A stretch of DNA of 64,000 bases, taken from Amorphochlora amoebiformis. Taxonomy: Eukaryota > Cercozoa > Chlorarachniophyceae. Positions 1-60,495 of this stretch are shown one piece after another. Location of the stretch: assembly GCA_054601695.1 (NCBI GenBank), contig BAAHQB010000103.1, forward strand, positions 558,001 through 622,000, given 5' to 3'. A program made the position numbers and the translations under genes. Numbering within the stretch: position 1 is the stretch's first letter; every line of letters begins with the position of its first letter. The notes beneath the pieces were generated by a model. It saw nothing but the letters and a program-made list of their open reading frames with translations. It ran no database searches and was not told where the DNA came from.

Positions 1-7
1 GTGTGTG

Positions 8-38
<31 letters not shown>

Positions 39-162
39 ATATGTATATGCGATGTATATAAATATACGATATAAGCTTATATAATTAAGTAAATGTAGTA
101 TTATTACAGCATTGTCCATTACTGTTGTTGATATTATCATTATTCTATTACTATTATTAATT

Positions 163-196
<34 letters not shown>

Positions 197-296
197 ATAT
201 ATATTTCTATACATATATATATATACATATACATACCCTAACATAACTCTTCTTACCATTCCCTCTTAGGGTAACCTTACTTCGAAAATCCTAAAC

Positions 297-370
297 CTAA
301 ACACCCTAACCCTAACCCTAACCCTAACCCTAACCCTCATCCTAACCCTAACCCTACTCTAACCCTAATC
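297..370. repeat. telomere-like (CCCTAA)n array in an eIF5B intron
   Basis: Perfect and near-perfect CCCTAA units, ending 7 bp before the 3' splice site at 377. CCCTAA lies on the sense strand of eIF5B. Confidence 0.95.
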
Positions 371-377
371 GTCTCAG

Positions 378-13070
<12,693 letters not shown>

Positions 13071-13570
13071 TTTGTATATATATGTAGTCGTGCATATCTA
13101 GATATTGCTAGTATCTAGAGTATGGCCAAATAGTTGAAGAAAAAAATAGTTTGAAGCATGTGAATTGTATATTTATACAATTAGTCTCAGACTCATCGTA
13201 AATATAATTACCAGTCTACCTACTTAGACCTAGTCTCGAGTACTAGTACTTATTTTAGAATTACTATTACATGTATATATACGCGTGCTGCGGTAAATGA
13301 AAAATATTTATCATGACTAGATATATACATAAATTTTTATATTCTAACTAATAATCCTTAAACATGTACTGTACGTACATTGCTCTAGACAATGTGTAAT
13401 TAATGTAGTATATAACTAGTATATACTGTCTAGACTTCATTTCTGAAAATTCTTCCAATCACACTTCTTTTCAACCAAATGGCGCAAAACAACTTGGCTA
13501 CGCAGAACATACCTAATACTGACTCGTCTCATCAAACAGTACTCCTTCAGATCTCTAGTATGCAATCGTG
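13071..13570. other. intergenic, convergent ends of eIF5B and the small basic gene
   Basis: AT-rich but not microsatellite. It has many CTAG-containing words (TCTAGA, CTAGTA, ACTAGT), as does the other convergent intergenic stretch near 34.8-35.6 kb. No open frame or RNA gene recognised; presumably two 3' UTRs and terminators. Confidence 0.5.
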
Positions 13571-14066
13571 CTATTCCCTGGTCTGGAATATAGCAGACTG
13601 CGGCCCGATATCGCTGTTACCCTTGCCACCTTTCTTCTTCGTGACCTTGTCGAGCTTCTTGTACGTCTCCCAGTTGTTCTTCGACCGCTGCGCCGCGCTT
13701 GCCCCGCGTTTCTGTTTGGCCAGCTTTTTCTCCTGACATCATCATCAGAAGCATCATCAGAATGTACACAAGCACGAGACCAGTCTACACCCAATCAAAC
13801 GACTGTTCTGTTTCAATGTTTGGGTTTTTCGCCGTTCCGCAATTACTCAGTCCCATGTACATTCCGATCGAAATCGTTTATGGCAGAATAATGGACAGCT
13901 TGGTTCCTCGATACATAGGCATACAGTTCATTAATGCAATACGCACCATCGCCTCCGCTCGTTTTCTTCTCTCTTCGTCTGAGGTCCCCTGCCTCCGTAC
14001 ACCTGGCCCTTTCGCGCTCGACCCAACCCCAACCGCCTGTCCCTGGCGACCAGCTCTGGCTCCCAT
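13571..14066 (-). CDS. small basic protein, 93 aa, candidate N-myristoylated p97-interactor-like (SVIP-like)
   Basis: Two exons on the minus strand, 14066-13947 and 13732-13571, phase 0 junction, ATG to TAG. The protein starts MGARAG, a possible N-myristoylation signal. It continues with a Gly/Gln-rich stretch and a charged helix DEERRKRAEAM joined to EKKLAKQKRGASAAQR, and ends in a lysine-rich tail containing NNWETYKKLDKV. The layout (Met-Gly start, short Arg/Ala/Lys helix of VIM type, under 100 aa) recalls the small VCP/p97-interacting protein SVIP. The resemblance is in composition and order, not a clear alignment, so the name is a guess. The gene converges with eIF5B and lies upstream-adjacent, on the same strand, to the stop of the ShK-like gene. 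Coding is supported by clean splice sites, GC-rich codons and the absence of microsatellite in its 214-bp intron. Confidence 0.5.
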
Positions 14067-14707
14067 AGCTCTGAGCTACCAGATATCAAATATAAATATC
14101 ATTATATATTAACGTAAGATATATCAAGTTGCATATTAATATAAGGGATATCTGAATTGTCCGAAACTGAGATATGCTTATGACACGTGTCAGTTTCTGA
14201 TGGGGATCTGTTGTGCCAATTTGTTTCATGTACGGTTTGATCAATCATCATGATAATTACAAATTCTCTAATTCGACTAATAGTAATTTTAAATTTCAGT
14301 TCAATTACTGAACTTGTTTGGTCAGTGAACTTACTGGCCGCCAAGTCAATGATTCACAATGCCACGTAGTTATAAATCTAATTGATTTCACCACATGCGC
14401 GATTCAAGCTTAACTAGCTTAATTAATGATTATGCGAGTCATCATGGTCAAAGTTGGCCTGAGATTATCACGCAGTTGTATTGAATTGGACTTATATTAT
14501 TGATATAAGTCTATATATATATATACATACTATATCTGTAGACAATCATTGAACACTGCTTGTACGTACTTATAGACTGATTGATCGATACTGATCTATA
14601 CTAATCATTCTAGAGCTAGATAGAGACTCTCCCTAGGCTTAGCTCGAATATCCTCAATGATGATAAAGGCTCTGCTAAGTAGAAGTTTAAAGCGCAATGC
14701 CGGGCAC
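14067..14707. other. intergenic between two minus-strand genes
   Basis: Ordinary AT-rich sequence, rich in TTGATCAAT- and AATTGATT-type words and in CTAG, with one short (TA) tract near 14512. It should hold the promoter of the 93-aa gene and the 3' UTR of the secreted-protein gene. No coding exon seen. Confidence 0.5.
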
Positions 14708-17871
<3,164 letters not shown>

Positions 17872-18550
17872 ATTTTTCGACGTCGCTTGATGGAGCAAAG
17901 GCCACTCAGATCTGAGATGATGTGGCGAAGAATTATTTGTCAATTTATTTATTCGGCCGCCATTCTCCTTCCGTTTAGATTAACTCGGGTTGTGGCGTCG
18001 CCGGGCGATCGTCGTGAAGATGACCGACGGTAGAGAAGGCAAGGGATAAGGGCAAGAAGTAGTGTTAGAAATCGGATATTTGTTTGAGGCTTTTGGGTAT
18101 CTAGCCAAGGATTCGATGACCATATTAAGTACGGCTTTGGGGTGAATATGTCCCAGTTTCGGTCGATTTGGACGTCCTTTTTCAGGCTGTGGGGTCTGAA
18201 GACTGACATATATAGTTTCTTGCATTGTCAATGACGTACAAATTGGAGCCCCTTGTGACCCTCTCTCCAGAGAGCTTCGAAAATACATACATGTCGAGGT
18301 GGTTGAGCGAAGTCAATTTTGTTGTATTTCGGAACCACGATATAAATGTATTTATCAAGCTTTCTGGCGAAGAATCACCCAAATTCACACTCGTATGTTC
18401 TTCGTAGATGATATTAGAAAAACACAAATGTATAATCGAAGGACCCCATAGTTGGCCCAAATGCTACGTGGTCTAATATTTTTGTACATGGGTTTTCCTT
18501 CCTTATACATTCGTGGTGTGTACATGTGGCCGGTTTTTTTAAATTAAAAC

Positions 18551-18589
<39 letters not shown>

Positions 18590-18662
18590 GTGTGTGTGTG
18601 TGTATTTATATATTTTTATATATATCTTTATATATATATATATATATATATATAAACAATAC

Positions 18663-18739
<77 letters not shown>

Positions 18740-18763
18740 TATATATATATATATATATATATA

Positions 18764-18847
<84 letters not shown>

Positions 18848-18848
18848 T

Positions 18849-18887
<39 letters not shown>

Positions 18888-18926
18888 CGTAATATTTTCT
18901 TAATAAATAGATGTATTTATACATTT

Positions 18927-18980
<54 letters not shown>

Positions 18981-19033
18981 AATATTTTATTAATAAATAG
19001 ATGTATTTATACATTTATGCATACATACATACA

Positions 19034-19079
<46 letters not shown>

Positions 19080-19135
19080 ATATATATACATTGTGTATGT
19101 ATGTGTGTGTGTGTATGTATGTATGTATGTACACA

Positions 19136-19183
<48 letters not shown>

Positions 19184-19276
19184 TATAATATAATATATAA
19201 TATATGTATATATATGTAATATTTTATTAATAAAGAGATGTATTTATACATTTATGCATGCATACATACATGCATT

Positions 19277-19329
<53 letters not shown>

Positions 19330-19330
19330 G

Positions 19331-19403
<73 letters not shown>

Positions 19404-19744
19404 GGTATGTATATTTGTGTACGTACATCTATTTATATATATAAAATATTATATAAATATAAATATATAGATATATATTAAGTATTCTCATTTTGCTTAC
19501 GAGGATATGAGATATAAGCCATACGTTATGTGATAAGCGATAAGCGATGAGAAAAATGATGAACTATACTATCTAATACATGATTTGTACTATTTGAGAT
19601 ATCAAGTATATGAGATTATATATATATATATATATACTTATATATAAACATATTTATATATATATATATATCTATATTTAGATACATATATATTATATAT
19701 ATATATATATATATATGTATAAATATATACATATACATATGTAT

Positions 19745-19791
<47 letters not shown>

Positions 19792-19841
19792 TATACATGT
19801 ATATACATGTGTGTATATAATATTATTATACAAATGATTAG
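17872..19841. other. intergenic between the secreted-protein gene and MON1 (divergent)
   Basis: About 600 bp of mixed sequence next to the secreted-protein start, then (TA)n tracts with three copies of a TAATAAATAGATGTATTTATACATTT-type unit at 18890-18930, 18978-19020 and 19216-19260, then plain AT-rich DNA at 19485-19615. A 59-codon frame at 18225-18407 lies across an imperfect inverted repeat and is probably not a gene. Confidence 0.45.
18262..18385. repeat. imperfect inverted repeat (foldback)
   Basis: The arm 18262-18318 (containing AGAGCTTCGAAAATACATAC) resembles the reverse complement of 18327-18385 (containing GTATTTATCAAGCTTTCTGG). The loop is very short. Lies intergenically between divergent genes; may be a small foldback element. 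Confidence 0.45.
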
Positions 19842-34768
<14,927 letters not shown>

Positions 34769-35296
34769 ATAAACTCTTTGGATGGCTCGAACTGGCAAGA
34801 ATTCGAAAACTGCATGTAAAGTCCTGGTCTAGTTAACTACCAGCATACTGCGGCACTTTAAGTTCAAGTGGTGACTCATGATTACCTAGCATCATCTCGA
34901 GTATGTTCTGAGTGACCGGCGAATGAGCGACTCAAGTTAATATTCTATGCATGTTAACTCCAGATGTAGTACATATCTGTCGTTTATGGTCACGAGTCTG
35001 ATACGTTACACAAACTTACACTATTAGGACGACATAGAGCCTAGTATGCTTGTGTGTTTAGATATGTTTTCATATATTTTCTAGATTTTAAGTATATTCA
35101 ATAATGCAATATCACTGTATAATTACGTATACATGTTACGCGTATCTAGTATATATATATATATATATATGTGACATACAAAACAAATATACACAGATAT
35201 ATACAAAATATATATACAGATAATATGTGTCCATAACAGACAATATTGTTATTACAGATCATACGATATATAGTATAAATATAAATGTGTACGGTC

Positions 35297-35358
<62 letters not shown>

Positions 35359-35682
35359 TATAAATATATATATATATATATATATTAATATCATATATCT
35401 ATATATGCAAATGCATATAACACATTATACCATTTCAATAACATCTCCCCCTGATTAAATTTCGAATAACGTGAACATATATCACCCTCATCCCGTGCCA
35501 GCGCCAGCGTCCCACTAAGTCGCCCGACGTCATGCTAGCAATGTAGTATTAATACCCCCTACTCTAGCTACTGTAGAGCTAGCATAGTCTAGTGGAGCAC
35601 TTGTACCTATTGCCTAATAATTGGGTTTTAAAAGTATTTTTTTTTTTTTATATTAGTTCGGGGGAGGATACATCGAATGTAG

Positions 35683-35728
<46 letters not shown>

Positions 35729-35785
35729 CATATGTACATATATATATATATATATATATATACATATGTAAGTATACACACACAT

Positions 35786-35818
<33 letters not shown>

Positions 35819-35890
35819 CACATATACATATATATATATATATATATATAATATATATATATATGTATGTATGTACATATTGGTGTGGGG
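34769..35890. other. intergenic, convergent ends of MON1 and the membrane-protein gene
   Basis: Two non-repetitive blocks (34800-35150 and 35435-35680) rich in CTAG and GACT words, separated by (TA)n. No exon with paired splice sites or a family match seen on either strand. A poly-T run at 35639-35650 sits before the second block ends. Confidence 0.45.
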
Positions 35891-36037
35891 TTACAGTGGA
35901 TCGTATTTGCCATCGGAGTCATCCCAGTATCCAGATCTAGGGTTAAAAAATATATATATATATGTTTTATATATATGTTATATATATATATATATATACA
36001 TATAAAGAATATAATATATATGTGTATATATATATAC

Positions 36038-36084
<47 letters not shown>

Positions 36085-36225
36085 TTACATTATATACATG
36101 CTAAACTAGATAAGAAACATCATAATCTTTTTTTATATATATTTATATTTATATGTACACACATATAACGTATATTTATATACATACATTCCTTTACTAT
36201 ATATATATATAGATATATAGATATG

Positions 36226-36270
<45 letters not shown>

Positions 36271-36457
36271 ATATGAGATTACAAGTCCTGATCCTCTGCA
36301 GTAGCCGTAACGGACAGCGAGTAGTACACACTAAGACCTAATATGCATATGTATGTATATATATACATATATTATATATATATATATATACATTATATAT
36401 ACATATATATATATATATTATATATATATATATATATTATATATATATATATACATA

Positions 36458-36510
<53 letters not shown>

Positions 36511-36590
36511 CATATGTATATGTATATATGTATATATATATATATGTTACATATATGCATATACATTGTATGTATATGCGTGTATATCAG

Positions 36591-36640
<50 letters not shown>

Positions 36641-36770
36641 CGTGTATATATTTATATATACATATTCATGCTACAGCAAACAAACACACATATTATATAT
36701 GTATATATATATATATATATATATAATATCTATCTAAATACATTTATATATACATATATATATACATTAT

Positions 36771-36804
<34 letters not shown>

Positions 36805-37233
36805 ATATATATATGTATACATACATACATATTCATACATATATAACCTTAGATAGCCAGCACTAGGATTAAGAATAGGGTTAGGGTTAGGGTTAGGGTT
36901 AGGGTTAGGGTTAGGGTTAGGGTTAGGGTTGAGGTTAAAGATAAGGTTGTTAGAGTCAAGCTTGTACCGAGAGCCGTCCAAGTTGCGAAGTAACCATTAC
37001 CCTGTCAGTTAGGGTTAGGGTTAGGGTTAGGGTTAGGGTTAGGGTTAGGGTTAGGGTTAGGGTTAGGTTTAGGGTTAAGGTTAGGGTTAGGGTTACGGCG
37101 GTTGGGAACGGGTCTTCGAATGTTAGGAGCCCAGCTGCGATGATCCTATATATATATATATGTGTGTATATATATATATAATATAAATGTAATGTATATA
37201 TATATATATATAATATAATATAGTTTGATATAT

Positions 37234-37283
<50 letters not shown>

Positions 37284-37986
37284 GCGTATGTGTCTATAAC
37301 TAGAACCCGGAAGCTATATGGATATGTTTATGTTTTAGAATATGTACACGTTATTTATGTGTGCGTACATGTTTTTGTTTAAATACTTGTACACATTACT
37401 TATATGCGTATATGTTTATGTTTAAATATATGTGTACACATTATTGTGCGTATATGTTTTTTTAAATATTTGTACGCATTATTTATGTGTACGTATATGT
37501 TTATGTTTAAATATATACCTACACATTATTATGAGTGTGTATATGTTTATGTTTAAATATATGTACACATTATCTATGTGTTCGTATATATTCTTGTTTA
37601 AATATTTGTACACATTACGTATGCGTACGTATATGTTTATGTTCAAATATATGTATACATTATTTATTATATGCATTATTTATGTGTGTATATATGTTAT
37701 GTTTCATGAATATGTACACATTACTTATGCGTACGTATATGTTTATGTTTAAATATATGCACATTGTTTTTGTGTACGTGTATGTTAATGTCTAAATATA
37801 TCCGTACATTATTTACGTGTGATTATATGATATACGGCATGTATATATGTGTATAGTTATGTACGTATGTATGTATGTATGAAATTATGTATGCATGTAT
37901 GTGTGCATGAATTTATATATGTATATATGTATGTATGTATGTATGCATGAATGTATGTATACAATGCTCGCATGTATGTATAAGGT

Positions 37987-38064
<78 letters not shown>

Positions 38065-39679
38065 CATATAGAGAGAGAGCACATACACATATACATATGC
38101 ACACATCCATACATTCATACACACCTACATACACACACACACACATACATACCAACTATCAATCTCATACATCATTTCATACATACATACGTAATTCACA
38201 CATACTTAGATTCACAGACTACACAAAACATAATTTCAAACATACTTACGTAATTACATACATACACAAAATACATACACACACACATACATACATACAC
38301 ACACATACGTACCAAATAAAAGTCAAAAACATAGCCATTGCACGTCCAAATGGAGCTACCATCTAAAACCACAAATTAGGGTTAGGGTTACTAGGGCTAG
38401 GGTTAGGGTTAGGGTTAGGGTTACTAGGGCTAGGGTTAGGGTTAGGGTTAGGGTTACCGCGTTAGGGTTAGGGTTAAGGTTATCATTAGGGTTAATGTTT
38501 ACGTCAGGAACTGTCATAAACGCTAAGGTAAGCAGGGCTGAAATCGTACCAGTACCCACTGCCCAGGAGTCTTCCGATAGACATCTAGGGTTAGGGTTAG
38601 GGTTAGGGTTAGGGTTAGGGTTAGGGTTAGGGTTCGGGTTAGGTTATCCTGTGTATTTCCTAACTATATCCCCAATCGCTTCTAATGGTGTTCTACTCAT
38701 TTCACATCATTAATCGACGAATTGGGGTTGGGTAGGGTTAGGGTTAGGGTTAGGGGTAGAGTTAGGGCTAGGGTTAGGGTTAGGGTTAGAGATAGGGTTA
38801 GAGTTAAGGGTTAGGGTTAGGGTTTGGGTTACGTAGAGGTCCGCATGCACACGACGAGGGAAGACATGATTTCGATAGAAGATGCGATGAAAATCCCTAA
38901 AATCAACTTTTCATCCGTTGAACTGAAGCGGACCTAGGGTTAGGGTTAGGGTTAGGGTTAGGGTTACGGTTAGGGTTAAGGTTAGGGTTAGGGTTAGGGT
39001 TAGGGTTACGGTTAGGGTTAAGGTAGGGTTAGTGGTTAGGGTGTCGGGTTAGGGTTAGGTGATTAGGGTGTCGGGTTAGGGTTAGGTGGTTAGGGTGTCG
39101 GGTTAGGGTTAGGTGGTTAGGGTTAGGGCTAGCGTTAGGTGGTTAGGGTTAGGGTTAGTGTTAGGTGATTAGGGTTAGGGTTAGGGTTAGGGTTAGGGTT
39201 AGGGTTAGGGTTAGGGTTAGGGTTAGGGTTGGGTTACTTGATCGACGAGTTCGTGGAACTTGGGGAGAGTGTGGTAGGCGAAGTGACCAGAAACGATAAG
39301 TCCTAGGGTTAGGTTTAGGGTTAGGGTTAGGGTTAGGGTTAGCTAGGGTGCTTTAATTAGCGTTAGGGTCAGGATTGGGTTTGGGCACTAAGTTTTTTTT
39401 TCGACTACATGTGTGAAATGTAGTATGTTTGTATGCTCTGTGAGTATTTTTTGGATGTGTATGTGCGACTTATGAGACGTGGGATATGGAATTCGTGGAA
39501 ATTTACACGCGTATGGGTTTTGCAGAAGCATTCGAGAGGAATATTTAGTGAGTATGAAGGTATATGTGAGTTTGGGGGATATGAAAGTGTGGAGATATGA
39601 GCTCGTGGACATTCGAGTTTTAGTGAAGGATCATACTTGATGTTTTTGAATGTGATATATTTGGGTGTTTATATGTAAT

Positions 39680-39710
<31 letters not shown>

Positions 39711-39886
39711 TATGTATGTATATATGTGTCGGTAATTGTGTGTTTATACTTTATGTTATAAAATATTTGTATGTTACATATATAATATATAACATGTTGA
39801 TATGTAGATACATGTATATGTAGATGTATGTATATATATATATATTTATATATATATGTATATATATATATATATGTATATATGTA

Positions 39887-39953
<67 letters not shown>

Positions 39954-39964
39954 ATATATATATG

Positions 39965-40045
<81 letters not shown>

Positions 40046-40172
40046 ATATATACATATACACGTTATATAATGTATATATATATATATATATATATATGTA
40101 TTACCCGCCCAGCAAGAAAAAAAGCCGTTTCCACACGTCTGATTTATAGTTTATACATATATACATATACAT

Positions 40173-40204
<32 letters not shown>

Positions 40205-40218
40205 CAATATGTAATATG

Positions 40219-40254
<36 letters not shown>

Positions 40255-41046
40255 TGTGTATATATATATATACATATATGTATATGTGTGTGTATGTGTT
40301 TACACCCTAACCTCTAAACCCTAAACCCAAACCCTAAAACCCTAAACCTAACCCTAACCTAACCCTAACCCTAACCCAAACCCTAACCCTAACCCTAACC
40401 CTAACCCTAACCCTAACCCTAACCCTACCGCAAACGGTCGGTCAAAGGTGAGTAGAAGAGTAGCACACCAATAAAGTAGAAACATACCAAGACCTAAGGC
40501 CAGGATTAGGGTTAGGGTTAGGGTTAGGGTTAGGGTTAGGGTTAGGGTTAGGGTTAGGGTTAGGGTTAGGGTTAGCGTTCTAGGGTTCTGATTTGGTTTG
40601 AGTTCGTATTAGGGTAAGGGTTATGGTTAGGTGTAGGGTTACTTGAATATGTATTTACAACTAGGCTTAGGGTTATTAGGACGATTAGGCTTAGGTTTAG
40701 GGTAAGGGTTAGGGTTGGGATTAGGGTTAGGGTTAGGGTTAGGGTTAGGGTTAGGGTTAGGGTTAGGGTTAGGGTTAGGGTTAGGGTTAGCGTTCTAGGG
40801 TTCTGATTTGGTTTGAGTTCGTATTAGGGTAAGGGTTATGGTTAGGTGTAGGGTTACTTGAATATGTATTTACAACTAGGCTTAGGGTTATTAGGACGAT
40901 TAGGCTTAGGTTTAGGGTAAGGGTTAGGGTTGGGATTAGGGTTAGGGTTAGGGTTAGGGTTAGGGTTAGGGTTAGGGTTAGGGTTAAGAGTTAGGGCTAG
41001 AGTTAAGGTTACCGACTATGGTCTTAACCTGAGAGGGGTCTTTCAT
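35891..41046 (-). CDS. polytopic membrane protein with internal duplication, complete, 219 aa, 12 exons
   Basis: Exons on the minus strand: 41046-41013 (ATG), 40493-40429, 40138-40105, 39302-39238, 38933-38833, 38692-38648, 38584-38503, 38362-38313, 37145-37097, 37001-36968, 36337-36283, 35936-35891 (TAA). The phases agree throughout (660 nt). Six hydrophobic segments lie near residues 13-28, 40-58, 75-96, 125-142, 150-168 and 179-197. Residues 25-43 (LLTFDRPF then GNGFFSCW) are repeated at 165-183 (LLTFEDPF then GNGYFATW). The tail is acidic ([13 protein letters not shown]), probably cytosolic. I do not recognise the family; a MARVEL-like four-helix fold in duplicate is one possibility. Most introns are telomere-like repeat. 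The 38647-38585 intron starts AT rather than GT. The function is unknown. Confidence 0.82.
36870..36967. repeat. (TTAGGG)n array at the donor side of a membrane-protein intron
   Basis: Nine or more perfect units at 36877-36930, then degenerate. CCCTAA on the sense (minus) strand of the host gene. Confidence 0.93.
37002..37096. repeat. 95-bp intron composed of telomere repeat
   Basis: On the minus strand the intron reads GTAACCCTAACCC... to CCCTAACTGACAG; both flanking exons join in phase. The donor GT is the repeat itself. Confidence 0.94.
37313..37830. repeat. about 48-bp minisatellite, membrane-protein intron
   Basis: Ten or more copies of TATGTTTAAATAT followed by GTACACATTA and TTATGTGTACGTA, diverged, within the intron between 38313 and 37145. 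Confidence 0.9.
38376..38502. repeat. telomere-like intron, membrane-protein gene
   Basis: TTAGGG arrays on the plus strand, with a 39-bp higher-order repeat containing GGTTACTAGGGCTAGGG at about 38386 and 38420. Sense-strand CCCTAA. Confidence 0.92.
38585..38647. repeat. 63-bp telomere-repeat intron with AT donor
   Basis: On the minus strand it starts ATAACCTAACCC and ends CCCTAACCCTAG. Exons join in phase only with the AT-AG boundaries. Confidence 0.8.
38693..38832. repeat. telomere-like intron, membrane-protein gene
   Basis: Starts GTAACCCAAACCC on the minus strand, degenerate TTAGGG arrays to 38722, then 30 bp of unique sequence before the acceptor. Confidence 0.9.
38934..39237. repeat. 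304-bp intron entirely of telomere repeat and variants
   Basis: From GTAACCCAACCC to CCCTAACCCTAG on the minus strand, with a higher-order block of GGTGTCGGGTTAGGGTTAGG units at about 39045-39120. Confidence 0.95.
39303..39380. repeat. telomere-like array adjoining an acceptor
   Basis: TTAGGG units abut the exon ending at 39302 (acceptor CCCTAG on the minus strand) and decay toward 39380. Confidence 0.9.
40304..40428. repeat. oppositely oriented array at a donor
   Basis: CCCTAA on the plus strand. In the minus-strand gene the intron therefore starts GTAGGGTTAGGG, sense TTAGGG, the exception to the usual orientation. Confidence 0.93.
40494..41012. repeat. telomere-like intron 1 of the membrane-protein gene with a duplicated 215-bp module
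   Basis: TTAGGG arrays (40507-40570, 40725-40788, 40937-40985) flank two nearly identical modules that start GCGTTCTAGGGTTCTGATT, at about 40574 and 40789. Confidence 0.93.
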
Positions 41047-41211
41047 ATAACTGGTTATATATATATATATATATTATATATACATATGGATGTATATGTA
41101 TGTAGATATGTACATATTATGTAATTTATATGTATATATTATATGTCTAATGTATGCATACATGTATATAGTATTCAATAGCATCGATCGGTTGTGAATA
41201 TACCTATATGT

Positions 41212-41274
<63 letters not shown>

Positions 41275-41283
41275 TATATACAT

Positions 41284-41341
<58 letters not shown>

Positions 41342-41352
41342 CGAATTCACAT

Positions 41353-41422
<70 letters not shown>

Positions 41423-41516
41423 AATATATACTCATATATACTAAATATACATATAGATACATATATATATATATATATATGCATATATACATATACATCT
41501 ATAAATATATATGTGT

Positions 41517-41552
<36 letters not shown>

Positions 41553-41757
41553 GTATGCATGTATATCTATGTGTATACATGTGTACATGTATACATACAC
41601 ACACACACACACACACACATATGTATATATATATATATATATGTGTGTATATATGTATATATATACATACACACATCCATACATTTCCCCATTTCCACAG
41701 AACACATATATACACCCACACATTTATAAATCTCCCACCGATCAGCGACAAGATACA
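41047..41757. other. intergenic (TA)n/(TG)n between two minus-strand genes
   Basis: Almost entirely (TA)n, (TG)n and (ATAC)n microsatellite with no coding signal. The promoter of the membrane-protein gene must lie in or near this repeat. Confidence 0.5.
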
Positions 41758-43673
<1,916 letters not shown>

Positions 43674-43873
43674 TTTCGCTTGGGTTCGGATGTTGAGTCT
43701 CCGGTGTGAGGAACCCTACGGAACACCGGAATTCAGATAAATCCCCGGGGATTGAAAAATATGACACGTGTTTTTGGGATATCATAGTATCTTCGTTAAA
43801 GATATCCGATATCTTGTACCCCATCCTAAATCAATCGCAGAGACGGAACACCAACGGGACTGCCATCGGGCGC
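43674..43873. promoter_or_regulatory. short bidirectional promoter region
   Basis: Only 200 bp separate the start codon of the unidentified minus-strand gene (43673) from that of the prsW-like gene (43874). The stretch is GC-richer than its surroundings, free of microsatellite, and contains the palindromic-looking words GATATCCGATATC (43801-43813) and CACGTG (43765-43770), an E-box/G-box core. Promoter role inferred from position. Confidence 0.4.
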
Positions 43874-46687
<2,814 letters not shown>

Positions 46688-46797
46688 ATAGGGCCACCAC
46701 CTATTGCGGCTGAAATTTCAAATTTCAAGTCTTACTCAAATGTTTGACTAAAATTTTTAAAAACACATATATTATTGTCGAGATTATATAATATATA

Positions 46798-46836
<39 letters not shown>

Positions 46837-46872
46837 GTATACGTGTAGATGTCTAGATCTACTAGATATATC

Positions 46873-46932
<60 letters not shown>

Positions 46933-46984
46933 TATACGCACACATATATACATATATATATATATATATATATGTATACATACA

Positions 46985-47017
<33 letters not shown>

Positions 47018-47022
47018 AGATA

Positions 47023-47073
<51 letters not shown>

Positions 47074-47620
47074 ATATATATAATACATATATATAAATAT
47101 ATATATGTATATATATACATATATGTGTAATTATAACTGTGGACTTAGTCCAGTGAGAACATCTACTTTTGACTTAGTAAATATGATAAAATCAGGAAAT
47201 TAAAGTTCCAGATTATGGCAATATCTGGATATATTAAATTATTGTTCTTACTAGTGCCAGACTGATTCATCATTGTTACATCTTGTATCTGGATAATTAT
47301 CTAGATTATACTTACTTCACACGTTAAATGATATGCCGGTATATATTCTTACTATGACCCATATTTATGTACATACCGTGTGTGTGTGTGTGTATACATA
47401 TACACTAGATATATCATAGCACAAACATATGTAGTATACGTAATATATACACATGTGCACTTTTACGCAAACTGAGCCTAAGAAAACATTCGTTGAAGCC
47501 ACGCTCAATAATCAACTCGCAACTTGACCTCAAGCTCATACCAGTCATATACCCATTTCTTGGAATAATTTTTCGGGCTCATATACCCATTTCTTCGAAT
47601 AATTTTTCGGGCTCATATAC
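46688..47620. other. intergenic, convergent ends of the prsW-like and RBM28-like genes
   Basis: Contains (TA)n at 46785-47120, AT-rich unique DNA at 47125-47380, and more unique DNA to 47544. The last C-terminal exon(s) of the RBM28-like gene may lie here; I could not pick one with confidence. Confidence 0.4.
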
Positions 47621-59925
<12,305 letters not shown>

Positions 59926-59946
59926 CTTTATGTGTACGCATGTATA

Positions 59947-59982
<36 letters not shown>

Positions 59983-60083
59983 TGTATATATATATATATA
60001 ATACATATATATATATATGTGTGTATATGTATGTATATTTACATACTCAGAAATATAAATATTTATATACATACATAATATAA

Positions 60084-60362
<279 letters not shown>

Positions 60363-60390
60363 GTATTATATATATATATATATATATATG

Positions 60391-60444
<54 letters not shown>

Positions 60445-60445
60445 T

Positions 60446-60495
<50 letters not shown>

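Noticed and set aside
18225-18407. 60-codon plus-strand frame (KLEPLVTLSPESFENTY...)
   Set aside because: Lies over an imperfect inverted repeat, has frames of similar quality on both strands, no splice-site support and no family match. Kept only as a possibility.
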